From NCBI GenBank assembly GCA_965219565.1, contig OZ244780.1, positions 62,001 through 126,000 on the forward strand: DNA of 64,000 nt. Direction: 5' to 3'. The stretch comes from DAOUJI01 sp965219565 (lineage in GTDB: Bacteria > Chloroflexota > Dehalococcoidia > Lucifugimonadales > JAGWBF01). Position numbers and translations under genes: made by a program. Shown here piece by piece: positions 7,898 through 16,084 of this stretch; positions within the stretch are counted from its first letter, which is position 1; each line of letters begins with the position of its first letter. The notes beneath the pieces were generated by a model. The model worked only from the letters and a program-made list of their open reading frames with translations, had not been told where the DNA came from and did no database searches.

Positions 7898-8989
7898 CTA
7901 CTCCTGATTTGTCGGTTCCAGCCCCGACACCACCAGCTTGGGAGCATCGTCGACGGGGGGATTTTCAGTGGCGGTCTGATTTTCCGCGGTCGCTTCGGCG
8001 GGACCGTCCACCTGGCCAGCATCCGTTTCCTGTCCTCCGGTAGAGGCGGCCGGGGCATCTACGTCTCCCGCTTCGAACACCGTGGTCAACACGGTCCCGG
8101 GTTCGGCCACGTCGTTGGCAGCCGCCTCCCTGCCGTACGAAGAGTATGCCCTCATGCCCCGCTGCTCGGGCACCCAGCCCCCGGTTTCGTCCATATCTTC
8201 GTCCTCGGCGCCGTCCAACTCTCCGCGAGCGGCAAGGCCCTCAAGGATGGCGTCGGCTATTCGCCCTGACATCAGCCGGATGGACCTTATGGCGTCGTCG
8301 TTGCCCGGAATGGGTATGTCCACCAAGTCTGGATCTGTGTTGCTGTCTACTACAGCGCATATTTTGACGCCCAGGCGACGGGCTTCCGCCACACAGATGT
8401 CCTCTTTCTCTATGTCCACTACGAAGAGAGCCGCCGGAATCTTCCGCATGTCGCGTATGCCGATGAAGTATTTCTCAAGGCGGGCAAGCTCTTCCTCCAG
8501 CTTAAGCCCTTCCTTTTTGGTCAGCGCCTGAAAATGCCCTTTCTCCCGGCGGTCATCCAGCTGGATCATGTGGTCGACCCGTCCTCGGATGGTCTGGAAG
8601 TTGGTCAACGTTCCTCCCAGCCAGCGTTGGTTTACGTAGGGCATGTCGCAGCGTCCAGCCTCGCTCGAGATCGCTTCCTGGGCCTGCTTCTTGGTGCCTA
8701 CAAAGAGAACGTCGCCTCCCTCGGCGACTATCTGCGTAACCTTCTTACAGGCTTCTCCAAGAAGCGCTAGAGTCTGCTGGAGGTCGATTATATGGATGCC
8801 GTTGCGGTGGGTGAAGATGTACCTCTTCATGTGGGGGTTCCACCGCCGGGTCTGATGTCCGAAGTGGACACCGGCTTCCAGCAAAGACTTCATGGTTACG
8901 GGCTCACGCTGCGCCGCTTGTGCGGGAGCGGGAGCGGGAGGGGGAGGAGGCGGTGCGCTTACCGCAGCTTGCTCGGTCTCTTGTACCAT
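7898..8989 (-). CDS. rpsB: 30S ribosomal protein S2 with N- and C-terminal extensions
   Basis: Small-subunit protein S2. The conserved core runs from about residue 33 (MKSLLEAGVHFGHQTRRWNP) to about 250 and includes FVGTKKQAQEAI, YVNQRWLGGTLTNF and the ALFVVDIEKEDICVAEA / PIPGNDDAIRSI segments. The total length of 363 aa exceeds the usual 230-260. There is a Pro/Ala-rich N-terminal leader of about 30 residues and an acidic, low-complexity C-terminal tail of about 100 residues rich in Asp, Glu, Thr and Ala. The start is the ATG at 8989; the methionine at residue 33 is an alternative start that would remove the Pro-rich leader. It is the first gene of the operon, about 100 bases downstream of a strong promoter. 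Confidence 0.95.
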   Translation of the reverse strand: MVQETEQAAVSAPPPPPPAPAPAQAAQREPVTMKSLLEAGVHFGHQTRRWNPHMKRYIFTHRNGIHIIDLQQTLALLGEACKKVTQIVAEGGDVLFVGTKKQAQEAISSEAGRCDMPYVNQRWLGGTLTNFQTIRGRVDHMIQLDDRREKGHFQALTKKEGLKLEEELARLEKYFIGIRDMRKIPAALFVVDIEKEDICVAEARRLGVKICAVVDSNTDPDLVDIPIPGNDDAIRSIRLMSGRIADAILEGLAARGELDGAEDEDMDETGGWVPEQRGMRAYSSYGREAAANDVAEPGTVLTTVFEAGDVDAPAASTGGQETDAGQVDGPAEATAENQTATENPPVDDAPKLVVSGLEPTNQE

Positions 8990-9090
8990 ACACCCTGCCT
9001 TTCTAATACAGTCCCGTCGGATGCGGACCCGTCATCGTCGCCTGATCGCGGACAAATAAACCCGCTCCGCCCGTGCGGAACTTCTGCCTG

Positions 9091-9119
9091 ATTATATCAC
9101 AGGCCCTAGGCACAGGCAA
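9091..9119 (-). promoter_or_regulatory. Promoter of the rpsB operon
   Basis: On the minus strand there is TTGCCT (9119-9114), a 17-base spacer and a perfect TATAAT (9096-9091). Transcription would start near 9084, leaving a leader of about 95 bases before the rpsB ATG. The leader contains a small perfect hairpin (TCCGC/GCGGA, loop ACGG), which could serve S2 autoregulation; that last point is inference. Confidence 0.75.
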
Positions 9120-9217
9120 CGGGCGTGGAAGGCCAGGACCCTGTAGTTAATCGTTGGAAATCGAGGCGGTGTTGCTCCAAGAGACCGGTCTGGGCTACCG
9201 ATATGAGAGCCCCACCC

Positions 9218-10117
9218 TTATTCGAAGGCCGGGAAGACGTCTTTCGCGGCCATCTCCATGACTCTGGTGATATGCCCGGAGTCCAGGGTGTTTATGGATA
9301 TGCAGATTTCACTTACTCCCAGGTCCTGGAACTCCCTGACGTTCAGGACTATGTCCTCGGGAACGTCTCCGAGGCTGTAGCCGGAGGGGTTCCCCATAGT
9401 GCTGGGGTCTCTCACCACACCTGCCGAAAGCCTGATGGAGATGTCCAAGTCGTCGTAGCTACGTCCCTGAGCAGCGGCTTGTTCTTTCAGGTAGTCCAGG
9501 CTGGAGCCCATCTCCTGAGGAGTCATATTGGCCGCATGCCATCCGTCCCCGACCCGCGCGGCCCTCCGCAGAGCCGCTTTGCTGGTCCCGCCTATCAGCA
9601 AGGGAACGTAGGGCTTCTGCACGGGCTTTGGCGAGAACTTCATGCCGGAAAAGCTGTAGTGCTTGCCTTGAAAGCTGGGCTCCTCCTCCGTCCACAGGGC
9701 CTTCATCACTTCGATGGATTCGTCGGAGATTTCGCCCCGCTTCGCCATGGATGCGCCCATCGCCTCCAACTCCTCCGGGATCACTCCCACCCCAACGCCG
9801 AGCTTCAGCCTTCCGCCGGACATCTGGTCGATGGTGGCAGAGACCTTGGCGAGGCGTATGGCGTTATGGTAGGGCAGCACCAGCACCGACGTGGCCAACT
9901 CTATGGAGTCGGTCACTGCGGCCACGTATGCCAGTGTGGACATGGGGTCGTAGTACGGGCGATTGTTGAGCCTCTCGCGCACGTAACTGACGTTGAAGAC
10001 GTGGTCCGCCACCCAAAGGGACTTGTACCCCAACTCTTCTGCCTGGACAGCCATTCTGATAAGAGCCTTGGGGTCTTCCACTCCCCAATGGTTGGGCAAT
10101 CCGAATCCGAACTTCAT
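9218..10117 (-). CDS. LLM-class (luciferase-like) F420/flavin-dependent oxidoreductase
   Basis: A 299-residue TIM-barrel oxidoreductase of the bacterial luciferase-like family, many members of which use coenzyme F420. Evidence: MKFGFGLPNHWG at the N-terminus, AEELGYKSLWVADHVF (residues ~27-42), TDSIELATSVLVLPYHNAIRLAK (near 90-112), and the GRLKLGVGVGVIPEELEAMG segment (near 125-145). PYVPLLIGGTSKAALRRAAR (near 190-210) precedes GDGWHAANM. The substrate cannot be told from sequence. It stands alone, convergent with nothing nearby and upstream of a dispersed repeat. Such genes are strongly expanded in marine SAR202-type Chloroflexota. Confidence 0.9.
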   Translation of the reverse strand: MKFGFGLPNHWGVEDPKALIRMAVQAEELGYKSLWVADHVFNVSYVRERLNNRPYYDPMSTLAYVAAVTDSIELATSVLVLPYHNAIRLAKVSATIDQMSGGRLKLGVGVGVIPEELEAMGASMAKRGEISDESIEVMKALWTEEEPSFQGKHYSFSGMKFSPKPVQKPYVPLLIGGTSKAALRRAARVGDGWHAANMTPQEMGSSLDYLKEQAAAQGRSYDDLDISIRLSAGVVRDPSTMGNPSGYSLGDVPEDIVLNVREFQDLGVSEICISINTLDSGHITRVMEMAAKDVFPAFE

Positions 10118-10251
10118 ACCTGCCCCCTTCTTGGCCCGTTGTCTCTCCTTATGATGCGGGAGGCCCGCTTGGCGGAGGACTTGCCGCCCCCATTGTATTC
10201 CTGTGCATGGCCTGCTACAACGTACTTGGCGGCGGAGCGGAATCTTCCAAT

Positions 10252-10346
10252 TGTCACCCCGAGCGCAGCGAGGGGTCTAAAGTCCTTGTCTTCACACTGT
10301 TCCGCTGCCGAAGGATTATAGATTTCTCATTCCGTTCGAAATGACA
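10252..10346. repeat. Dispersed inverted-repeat element (MITE-like), copy 1
   Basis: About 95 bases bounded by TGTCA/TGACA. The two ends are imperfect inverted repeats of about 36 bases: TGTCACCCCGAGCG on the left and, read from the right on the other strand, TGTCATTTCGAACG. Both continue into a shared TCTAwArTCCTT inner motif. A related, longer element lies at 40718-40877. There is no coding content. It fills the gap between the LLM gene and the dUTPase-like gene. Confidence 0.65.
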
Positions 10347-10456
10347 GAGGGGACGTATCCGTCCAATAATCGAAAATCCTTCGCGAAAACCGCAGAGGCG
10401 CCCCCAAACCGGCGTCGGCGTGTTAGAATTGGCAATCCTTTTTGCGAGGGTGTCCG

Positions 10457-11008
10457 ATGGGGGTGGGCGTACTGGACCGGGAAAGCATCATGGCGCTGGT
10501 CCAAGGACCGGAGCCTCTGATAGAAGGCATCGTTGACTTGGAGTCCCAAATGCAGCCCAATGGGTTTGACCTCACCCTGAAGGAGGTCTCCACTTTCGTC
10601 TCTCCCGGCGTCATGCCCAACGGCGCCCAACGTTCTAGCCTGTCGGAGACAACGCCGCTGGGATTCGACGGCGACGGCTATGCAACCCTGGCGTGCGGCC
10701 CTTACCTGATTGCACTAAACGAGGTCGTGCATCTACCCCAGGATCTGATGGCTTTCGCCAGGCCACGTTCCAGCCTCCTGCGTAGTGGAGTAGCCATTCA
10801 TACTGCCGTGTGGGACGCTGGCTACAAGGGACGTTCCCAGGCTCTTCTCACCGTGTACAATCCTCATGGATGGAAGGTCTGCCGCAACGCCAGGATAATG
10901 CAAATCGTGTTCATCCACCTAGCCAAGAGCGTCGACAGCGAGTTGGTATACCAGGGGCGGTTTCAGTTGGAGAACCTGTTGGAGCCCGAGATCAGAGAGG
11001 TCCGATAG
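10457..11008 (+). CDS. dUTPase / dCTP deaminase family protein
   Basis: Trimeric dUTPase/Dcd-fold nucleotidohydrolase that lowers dUTP or supplies dUMP. The 183-residue product contains the family core LMAFARPRSSLLRSGVAIHT (residues ~98-117) followed by AVWDAGYKGR, and the C-terminal strand region NARIMQIVFI. The start at ATG 10457 gives MGVGVLDRESIMALV, matching the typical N-terminal helix. The AVWDAGYKG pattern is closer to archaeal-type dUTP diphosphatases of the Dcd superfamily than to classical dCTP deaminase, so dUTPase is my preferred reading. Sixteen bases separate it from the first GYD gene, so the three form a likely operon. Confidence 0.82.
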   Translation: MGVGVLDRESIMALVQGPEPLIEGIVDLESQMQPNGFDLTLKEVSTFVSPGVMPNGAQRSSLSETTPLGFDGDGYATLACGPYLIALNEVVHLPQDLMAFARPRSSLLRSGVAIHTAVWDAGYKGRSQALLTVYNPHGWKVCRNARIMQIVFIHLAKSVDSELVYQGRFQLENLLEPEIREVR

Positions 11009-11023
11009 AGAGGAGCGCTGCAA

Positions 11024-11356
11024 ATGGCGCATTATATGGTCCAGGCGTCCTATTCGCAGGAAGCTTTGCAAAGGCTGACGGCGAGTCCCGGCCCGGGCGG
11101 GACTGCGTTGAAACAGGCCGCGGAGAAGTTCGGCGGAGAGGTGGAAGCCACCTATTTCACCTTTGGGGACTATGACATCGTGGTGATATTGCAGCTCCCC
11201 GACCACATAACCATCGCTCAGGCCGTCATGGGAGTAAGGTCCCGGGGCGGAGTGACCAAGCTCAAGACGACCGTTCTGATTCCCCCTGAAGACGCCGTGA
11301 AAGGTATGAAACTGGCGGCCCAGGTCGTCGGAAGCCCGTCGGGCGGCGAGGGATAG
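11024..11356 (+). CDS. GYD domain protein 1
   Basis: A 110-residue protein of the GYD family (named for a Gly-Tyr-Asp signature), a small dimeric alpha/beta-barrel fold of unknown biochemical role. The diagnostic segment is present: EKFGGEVEATYFTFGDYDIVVI at about residues 37-58, followed by LKTTVLIPPED. A clear AGGAG ribosome site (GAGAGGAGCG) precedes the ATG. It is followed after 11 bases by a paralogue with the same layout. Confidence 0.85.
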   Translation: MAHYMVQASYSQEALQRLTASPGPGGTALKQAAEKFGGEVEATYFTFGDYDIVVILQLPDHITIAQAVMGVRSRGGVTKLKTTVLIPPEDAVKGMKLAAQVVGSPSGGEG

Positions 11357-11367
11357 GAGAGTACGTT

Positions 11368-11676
11368 ATGCCCAAATACTTGGTGGAAGGCGCCTACACC
11401 GACCAGGGGACTGCCGACCTGATTGCCAACCCGGAGGACTGTTTGGCCGTGGTGAGCTCGGCTGCGGAGGCATTGGGAGGCTCTGTGGAGCTGCTGTACT
11501 TTGCCTTTGGCGACACAGACGTGGTGGCCATATTCGACATGCCCGACGACGTTTCCATGACCGCCCTAGCCATGGCTGCATCCGCCGGCGGAGCGCTGAA
11601 GAGCCTGAAGACCACTGTCCTTATGACCAACGAAGACGGCATGGAGGCCATGCGACGGGCGGGAGAGTCGGACTAA
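11368..11676 (+). CDS. GYD domain protein 2
   Basis: A 102-residue paralogue of the preceding gene: EALGGSVELLYFAFGDTDVVAI at about residues 33-54 and LKTTVLMTNED near 83. The signature reads GDTD here instead of GDYD. The two proteins share length, position of the signature and C-terminal strand, so this is an old tandem duplication. The preceding gene ends GGAGAG before the ATG, giving a good ribosome site. The function is unknown; proximity to the nucleotide hydrolase is the only context. Confidence 0.83.
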   Translation: MPKYLVEGAYTDQGTADLIANPEDCLAVVSSAAEALGGSVELLYFAFGDTDVVAIFDMPDDVSMTALAMAASAGGALKSLKTTVLMTNEDGMEAMRRAGESD

Positions 11677-11706
11677 CGACCCCTCTTCCGTTGGCTGGAG
11701 AGGTTC

Positions 11707-11817
11707 TCAGGCCCCAGGCTCGGACCGCCTCCTCAACAGCCACCTGATGAGCAGCCCTGCAGCGGCGGCGAGAAGAGCCAACAGGACCCATTGCTTGTGT
11801 GTCGGACCAATCTTCAT
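11707..11817 (-). CDS. Small single-membrane-span protein, 36 aa
   Basis: An ATG at 11817 with a GAGG ribosome site 5-6 bases upstream encodes a short N-terminus, one clear hydrophobic helix (WVLLALLAAAAGLLIRWLL) and a basic tail (RRRSEP). The positive charges after the helix predict an N-out, C-in orientation. It lies 49 bases beyond the hydrolase stop on the same strand. No family is recognised. The composition is what a real small membrane protein looks like, but the length makes it uncertain. Confidence 0.45.
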   Translation of the reverse strand: MKIGPTHKQWVLLALLAAAAGLLIRWLLRRRSEPGA

Positions 11818-11866
11818 CGTTCGCCTCTCGATGTCCCAGGTCTCCAGCGCTTCCGCTCCCTCTGGC

Positions 11867-12703
11867 CTAGACTGAATGGCGGCGTATGAACTCCAACGTA
11901 GCCTTGGCGCACCGGTCCGGCTGGTCGTTGGCGATGTAATGGGAAGCGTCCTCGAAGACGATCTGCTCGCAGTTCGGGATTGTTTCACGCATCATATTCT
12001 GCTCATCAATCGAGGTGTTGGCGCTGTTGTCCGGCGACAGGAGCAGAGTGGGCGCCTTGATTTCCGCCAGCATGGGAGTAATGTCAAAGCTTCGCTGGCT
12101 CACCATCTTCTGGAGGGCCGCGATGGTGTGGGGCTGCATCAGACCCGTCTGCTGGGCCAGCTTCTGCGCCGTCATCACCCGGGCGGGTGAGGCGTCGGGC
12201 GACATTCCACGTATCCATCCAAGCAACGCCCACGTTTCCGAACCCAAAGCGTGGACGGAAGCAGCGCCGTCGGGATATCCCTCCCTGGCCCAACCATTCT
12301 GGGTTGGGGGCTTTATCCAACAGGGTGAGGAGGTCAGCACCAGGCTTTTGACCCGATCCGGCCGGGTTGCGGCGTAGGCAGCCCCCAAGACTCCTCCCAA
12401 TGACACTCCCACATAGTGGACCTTGTCCAGGTACATGGCGTCCAGGAAGGCGTCGAAGTCGGACAGGACGCCTTCCAACGTGAATTCATGGTCTTTGGGG
12501 GGAGCCGAGGAGAGGCCGTTTCCCCACCGGTCCATGCGGATGAGCCGGTAGTCACGAGACAGAGTGGGCGTCCAGCGGTGGAATTGCTGGGCGCTGCCGA
12601 ATATGAAGTGCTGCATGAACACCGTCTCCGGGACGGCTCCAGCATCAGTGTGATCGTCGACAACGTAGTGAATGTCGTGGCCGTTGACTTGAACATAAGG
12701 CAT
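11867..12703 (-). CDS. Alpha/beta hydrolase
   Basis: A 278-residue alpha/beta-hydrolase-fold enzyme. I take the ATG at 12703 (MPYVQVNGHDIHYVVDD), where the typical first strands begin; the frame is open further upstream but overlaps the ferredoxin in another frame. Visible features: the oxyanion loop region MQHFIFGSAQQFHRW (near 31-45), the nucleophile elbow GVSLGGV (G-x-S-x-G, near residue 100), the acidic residue region TLLLSPDNSAN (near 225), and the C-terminal catalytic His in FEDASHYIANDQP (near 255). The substrate is unknown. The ferredoxin gene upstream on the same strand is about 120 bases away. Confidence 0.88.
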   Translation of the reverse strand: MPYVQVNGHDIHYVVDDHTDAGAVPETVFMQHFIFGSAQQFHRWTPTLSRDYRLIRMDRWGNGLSSAPPKDHEFTLEGVLSDFDAFLDAMYLDKVHYVGVSLGGVLGAAYAATRPDRVKSLVLTSSPCWIKPPTQNGWAREGYPDGAASVHALGSETWALLGWIRGMSPDASPARVMTAQKLAQQTGLMQPHTIAALQKMVSQRSFDITPMLAEIKAPTLLLSPDNSANTSIDEQNMMRETIPNCEQIVFEDASHYIANDQPDRCAKATLEFIRRHSV

Positions 12704-12825
12704 AGGGACGCTCCTTGGGTGGGAATGTGGTTCACGGGGAGACGGGTACGGGATTCCGGCGCCGCAGGCCCAGCGAGGCAACAGAGGACGCGCTGGAGGC
12801 CCTTGACGCAAGATATAGCCGCTGC

Positions 12826-13050
12826 CTAGGGGAAAAGCTGCTCGCCGGTCTCGGCGTCCACCACGGTGATGGCGCTGACGGGGCAGTTCTCGGCGGCTTC
12901 CATAATCAGCTCTTCCGTGTCGCCTTCGGGGTTCTCCACCTGGGACTGTCGCTCTTCCGTCAGGCTGAAAGTCTTTGTGGCGATGCCAACACACATAGTG
13001 TTGCCCACGCACACGTTGTGGTCTACGTTGATGTTCAGTTTGCGGGCCAT
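12826..13050 (-). CDS. [3Fe-4S]-type ferredoxin, 74 aa
   Basis: A small one-cluster ferredoxin of the kind that commonly feeds electrons to cytochromes P450 or other oxygenases. Three cluster cysteines are visible: the N-terminal CVGNTMC (residues ~14 and 20) and ENCPVSAI (near 57). The second position of the usual C-x2-C-x2-C is replaced (Gly-Asn between), which is the 3Fe-4S pattern. The rest is acidic, as expected. Which oxidoreductase it serves is not evident here; the neighbouring genes are a hydrolase and a malate synthase. Confidence 0.85.
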   Translation of the reverse strand: MARKLNINVDHNVCVGNTMCVGIATKTFSLTEERQSQVENPEGDTEELIMEAAENCPVSAITVVDAETGEQLFP

Positions 13051-13171
13051 TCTTCCCCCCTCGAAGGTGACGTATCAAGATGGGCGGCGGACGCCCGCAG
13101 CATCGCCGGACGTCGTCTTGGGATTCTATCGCCCCAGACTCCGGCCGGTCAACGCTTGGGCGCCGTATGGG

Positions 13172-14878
13172 CTAGAAGGCGTCGGGCGCGGCGGCTATGG
13201 CCTCCAACTCGGTGCGGGTGTAGGAGCCCAGGCTGCGGAAGTTGAACTCCGTGTAGTTCTTAATCCACCGGAGGGCGATTTTCGTCGCCTTCCTGTAGCC
13301 CACCTCCGCTTCGCGGAAAGCTTGTTGGGCGTCCAGGTCGTCGGGTGAGAGCGACCGCTTGGCCTGGTCGAGGATGTCTCCCATCTCATCCAGCAGAATC
13401 CGCCTCACGACCGGCAGGTCATGCACCTCTTCCGTGTCCTGGGCGACGGTCTCGTGGATTATGCGTTGGGCGACCTGGGCCACGGATATGCGGCCTGTGG
13501 CCAGGTCCTCCATAAGCGGCGGGTGTATTCCGGGCCGTCCGGCCAGGCTGTCTATGCCCTTGGCGCCCCGCCCGTTGAGCCATCCTTCCAGGTATTCGAT
13601 GATCATGCGGGCGTTCCGGCGGGTGCCCTCCATGGTAACGGGGCCTTCGGGGACGTCTATGGACACGGGGTAGTTGTCCGGGTCTCCCATTTCGGGAGTG
13701 GGCTGCCAGCCTGTCGCACGGAGTTCCCTGAAGGGGTCGGCGGCGGTCTTCATGTGGAATATATGGGCCACCCAGGCCCGCAGGAAACCCTGTTCCGCCT
13801 CCCAGACCTTGTCGTTCTTGATGGTCTCGGCGGCGGCGCGGTTAGTCTCGTCGTCCCGAGCGGGCAGCGCCGTGGCCATGCCTCCGATGGGCGCCCCACC
13901 CCGCTTGAGACAGACGGCCACCAGCCTGCGGAATATGTTGCCCAGGAAGGGAGTCGTCTTTATGTCCACGCCGAAGCGGTCCGGCCATACCGAGTTCGGA
14001 TCGGCCATGACGAACTCCAGGATGGAAGCCTTCAGGTCCCAGCGTGCCGCGTTCAGCCCGGCGGCGTATGGGCCAAGGGCGTAGAGCATCTCCTCCATCT
14101 GGTAGACAGCTGGAAGCGACTCGACGAGAGGAATGGCGCGTATAACGGCGGCGTCGGGCAGGTCCAAACTCTGGAATGAGGCGTCGAAAATGTCCCGATA
14201 GAGGGACGCCTCCTCGGCGGACTCCATCTTAGGCAGGTAGAAATATACCCCCTGCCCTCGCTCTATCTGGGCCCTTCCGCAGTGGTAGAGAGTAAGGGCC
14301 GTACCCAGGATTGTCGCTGGAATGGGCTGACCGTCCACCGTCACCTCGGGTTCGTCCAGGTGCAACCCCCGTTCCCGGTGCATGAAGAAGGGAATGTCTC
14401 CTTCCTGGATGAAGTAGTCTCGCTGCCGTTCCGGGTTGTGGAAGCTCAACGTGCGTTGTACGGCGTGGAGACGGTTCAGGGCCGCGGCCACGGTGTCCTC
14501 AAACCTGTGCCCTCCCGAGTCCTCGTCGTCGTCCAGGTCTCCCACGGCCCTTTCACCTTCCGGGCCTGGGTTCAGGGCGTTGATGAACATGGCGGTCAGG
14601 GAGGCGGGACCCGAAATCTCGATGCCTGGGCGCATCAGTTCCTCAGGCGGTTCGGGCGTTTGCCAGTCGCCGGTGTTTATCTCCGACGTGGGAAGGTGGT
14701 CCGGCAGCTTGCCGTGATTAAGGGCCTGATCCAGGACCTCGACTCGTGTTTCCCGGAGCTGGTGCACTCTGGGCGTAAACTTGTCATGGAGGGATGACAG
14801 GTATTCGCAGAATTCGGTCGTGAACAGGTCCGACACGCCAGCGACGGGGGTGAATCTAACTCGGCCTTGAGACGTCAT
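13172..14878 (-). CDS. aceB: Malate synthase (AceB-type)
   Basis: Condenses glyoxylate and acetyl-CoA to malate; 568 residues, close to malate synthase A length (about 530). Recognisable stretches: GQPIPATILGTALTLYHCGR (near 195), the acetyl-CoA/metal region QMEEMLYALGPYAAGLNAARWD (near 260-282), GGAPIGGMATALPARDDETN (near 328-348, matching the G-G-M-A-A-x-I-P motif), WVAHIFHM, and EGTRRNARMIIEYLEGWLNG (near 425-445, matching the E-G-x-R-x-N-x-R family helix). The usual arginine-rich catalytic region is present but diverged. No isocitrate lyase is in the window, so its glyoxylate source is open. It is followed by an aldo/keto reductase in the opposite transcriptional order on the same strand. 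Confidence 0.82.
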   Translation of the reverse strand: MTSQGRVRFTPVAGVSDLFTTEFCEYLSSLHDKFTPRVHQLRETRVEVLDQALNHGKLPDHLPTSEINTGDWQTPEPPEELMRPGIEISGPASLTAMFINALNPGPEGERAVGDLDDDEDSGGHRFEDTVAAALNRLHAVQRTLSFHNPERQRDYFIQEGDIPFFMHRERGLHLDEPEVTVDGQPIPATILGTALTLYHCGRAQIERGQGVYFYLPKMESAEEASLYRDIFDASFQSLDLPDAAVIRAIPLVESLPAVYQMEEMLYALGPYAAGLNAARWDLKASILEFVMADPNSVWPDRFGVDIKTTPFLGNIFRRLVAVCLKRGGAPIGGMATALPARDDETNRAAAETIKNDKVWEAEQGFLRAWVAHIFHMKTAADPFRELRATGWQPTPEMGDPDNYPVSIDVPEGPVTMEGTRRNARMIIEYLEGWLNGRGAKGIDSLAGRPGIHPPLMEDLATGRISVAQVAQRIIHETVAQDTEEVHDLPVVRRILLDEMGDILDQAKRSLSPDDLDAQQAFREAEVGYRKATKIALRWIKNYTEFNFRSLGSYTRTELEAIAAAPDAF

Positions 14879-14914
14879 GTCTGCCTCCTAAAGGGCAGGG
14901 TGAGTGGGACAGGG

Positions 14915-15892
14915 TCAAGCTGAGTCCAGTATTTGGTTCACCTCTGACATTTCCTGCGGGGACATGGCCCATTCGATGCCTTTAGCATTGGCGTCCACCT
15001 GCTCAGGTCGGCTAGCCCCTGCAATTATTGAGCTTACCACCGGGTTCGACGCCAGCCAGGCTAGGGCCAGTTCGCCGACCGTGTGTCCATGCTGCCCTGC
15101 GAACTCCTCCAGCTGTGCCATGAGACTGAAGTTGCTTTCGGTCAGAAAGCGCTCCTGGTAGGACTTGGCCAGGGCGACCTGTGCAGGCCGGGTCTTGCTG
15201 GCGTCATCGAAGCGGCTCCCTTGGGGAATTCCCTCCCCTTGGCGGTATTTACCGGTGAGGAAGCCACCTGAGAGGGGCCAGTAAGGAACGATTCCCACGC
15301 CGTGGGCACTGCAAAAAGGAACTAGCTCCTTTTCCACCCCGCGGTTGAGCATGCTGTATTCGTTCTGGGCGCAGATGAAGTTGGAGAGGCCCGACGCCTT
15401 GGCCGTGAACAGCGCCTCGCACGCCTGCCACGCGGCGTAGTTGGAGGAACCTATGTAGCGTATCTTGCCCTGCCGGACCAGGTCGTCCAGCGCCCTCAGG
15501 GTCTCCTCGATGGGAGTGTTCGGGTCGGGTCGGTGTATGTAGTAGAGGTCGATGTAGTCAGTCTCGAGGCGGCTAAGGCTGTCCTCAACGCAGTCGGTGA
15601 TGTGCTTCCGGGAAGCTCCGCTCTCGTTGGGTCCCGATGCCCACAAGCTGCCGCCTTTGGTGGCCAGGACAATATCGCTCCGACGGCGGCTCTTGAGGGC
15701 TCGTCCGATGATTTCTTCCGACTCGCCCTTGCTGTACTGGTTGGCCGTGTCGATGAAGTTCACGCCAATCTCCAGGGCCCGGTCAAGCACCAGGTTTGAC
15801 TGACGCTCGTCGGTGCGCCCGCCAAAGTTGTTGCAGCCCAAGCCCAGCACGGACACCTTGAGGCCGGAGTTGCCCAGGCGCCTATACTCCAT
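14915..15892 (-). CDS. Aldo/keto reductase
   Basis: A 325-residue NADPH-dependent (beta/alpha)8-barrel reductase of the YghZ/voltage-channel-beta type. The catalytic tetrad is visible: FIDTANQYSKGESEEIIGRAL (Asp near 48, Tyr near 53), Lys in VLATKGG (near 78) and His in DLYYIHRPDPNTPIEE (near 120). The C-terminal cofactor-binding PYWPLSGGFLTGKY and SSIIAGASRPEQVDAN are also present. The substrate is not predictable. The ATG is at 15892; the malate synthase start lies 37 bases after its stop on the same strand. Confidence 0.92.
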   Translation of the reverse strand: MEYRRLGNSGLKVSVLGLGCNNFGGRTDERQSNLVLDRALEIGVNFIDTANQYSKGESEEIIGRALKSRRRSDIVLATKGGSLWASGPNESGASRKHITDCVEDSLSRLETDYIDLYYIHRPDPNTPIEETLRALDDLVRQGKIRYIGSSNYAAWQACEALFTAKASGLSNFICAQNEYSMLNRGVEKELVPFCSAHGVGIVPYWPLSGGFLTGKYRQGEGIPQGSRFDDASKTRPAQVALAKSYQERFLTESNFSLMAQLEEFAGQHGHTVGELALAWLASNPVVSSIIAGASRPEQVDANAKGIEWAMSPQEMSEVNQILDSA

Positions 15893-16084
15893 AGCTCACC
15901 TCTAGAACGCCGGTCGGCGGGGGGGTTGCCCTAGCTTAGCCCCGAATGGGCATCGATGCAAGTTTGGAGACCTCGGCGGGCGCATCGGGTGCGGCGGTTG
16001 ATACGCAGCAACGGCTTGAATATAATGGCCCAGACGTTTTACCGGCGTCCGGCCTTTTGCATTCCCTGGGCCCACGAGGCGGCT

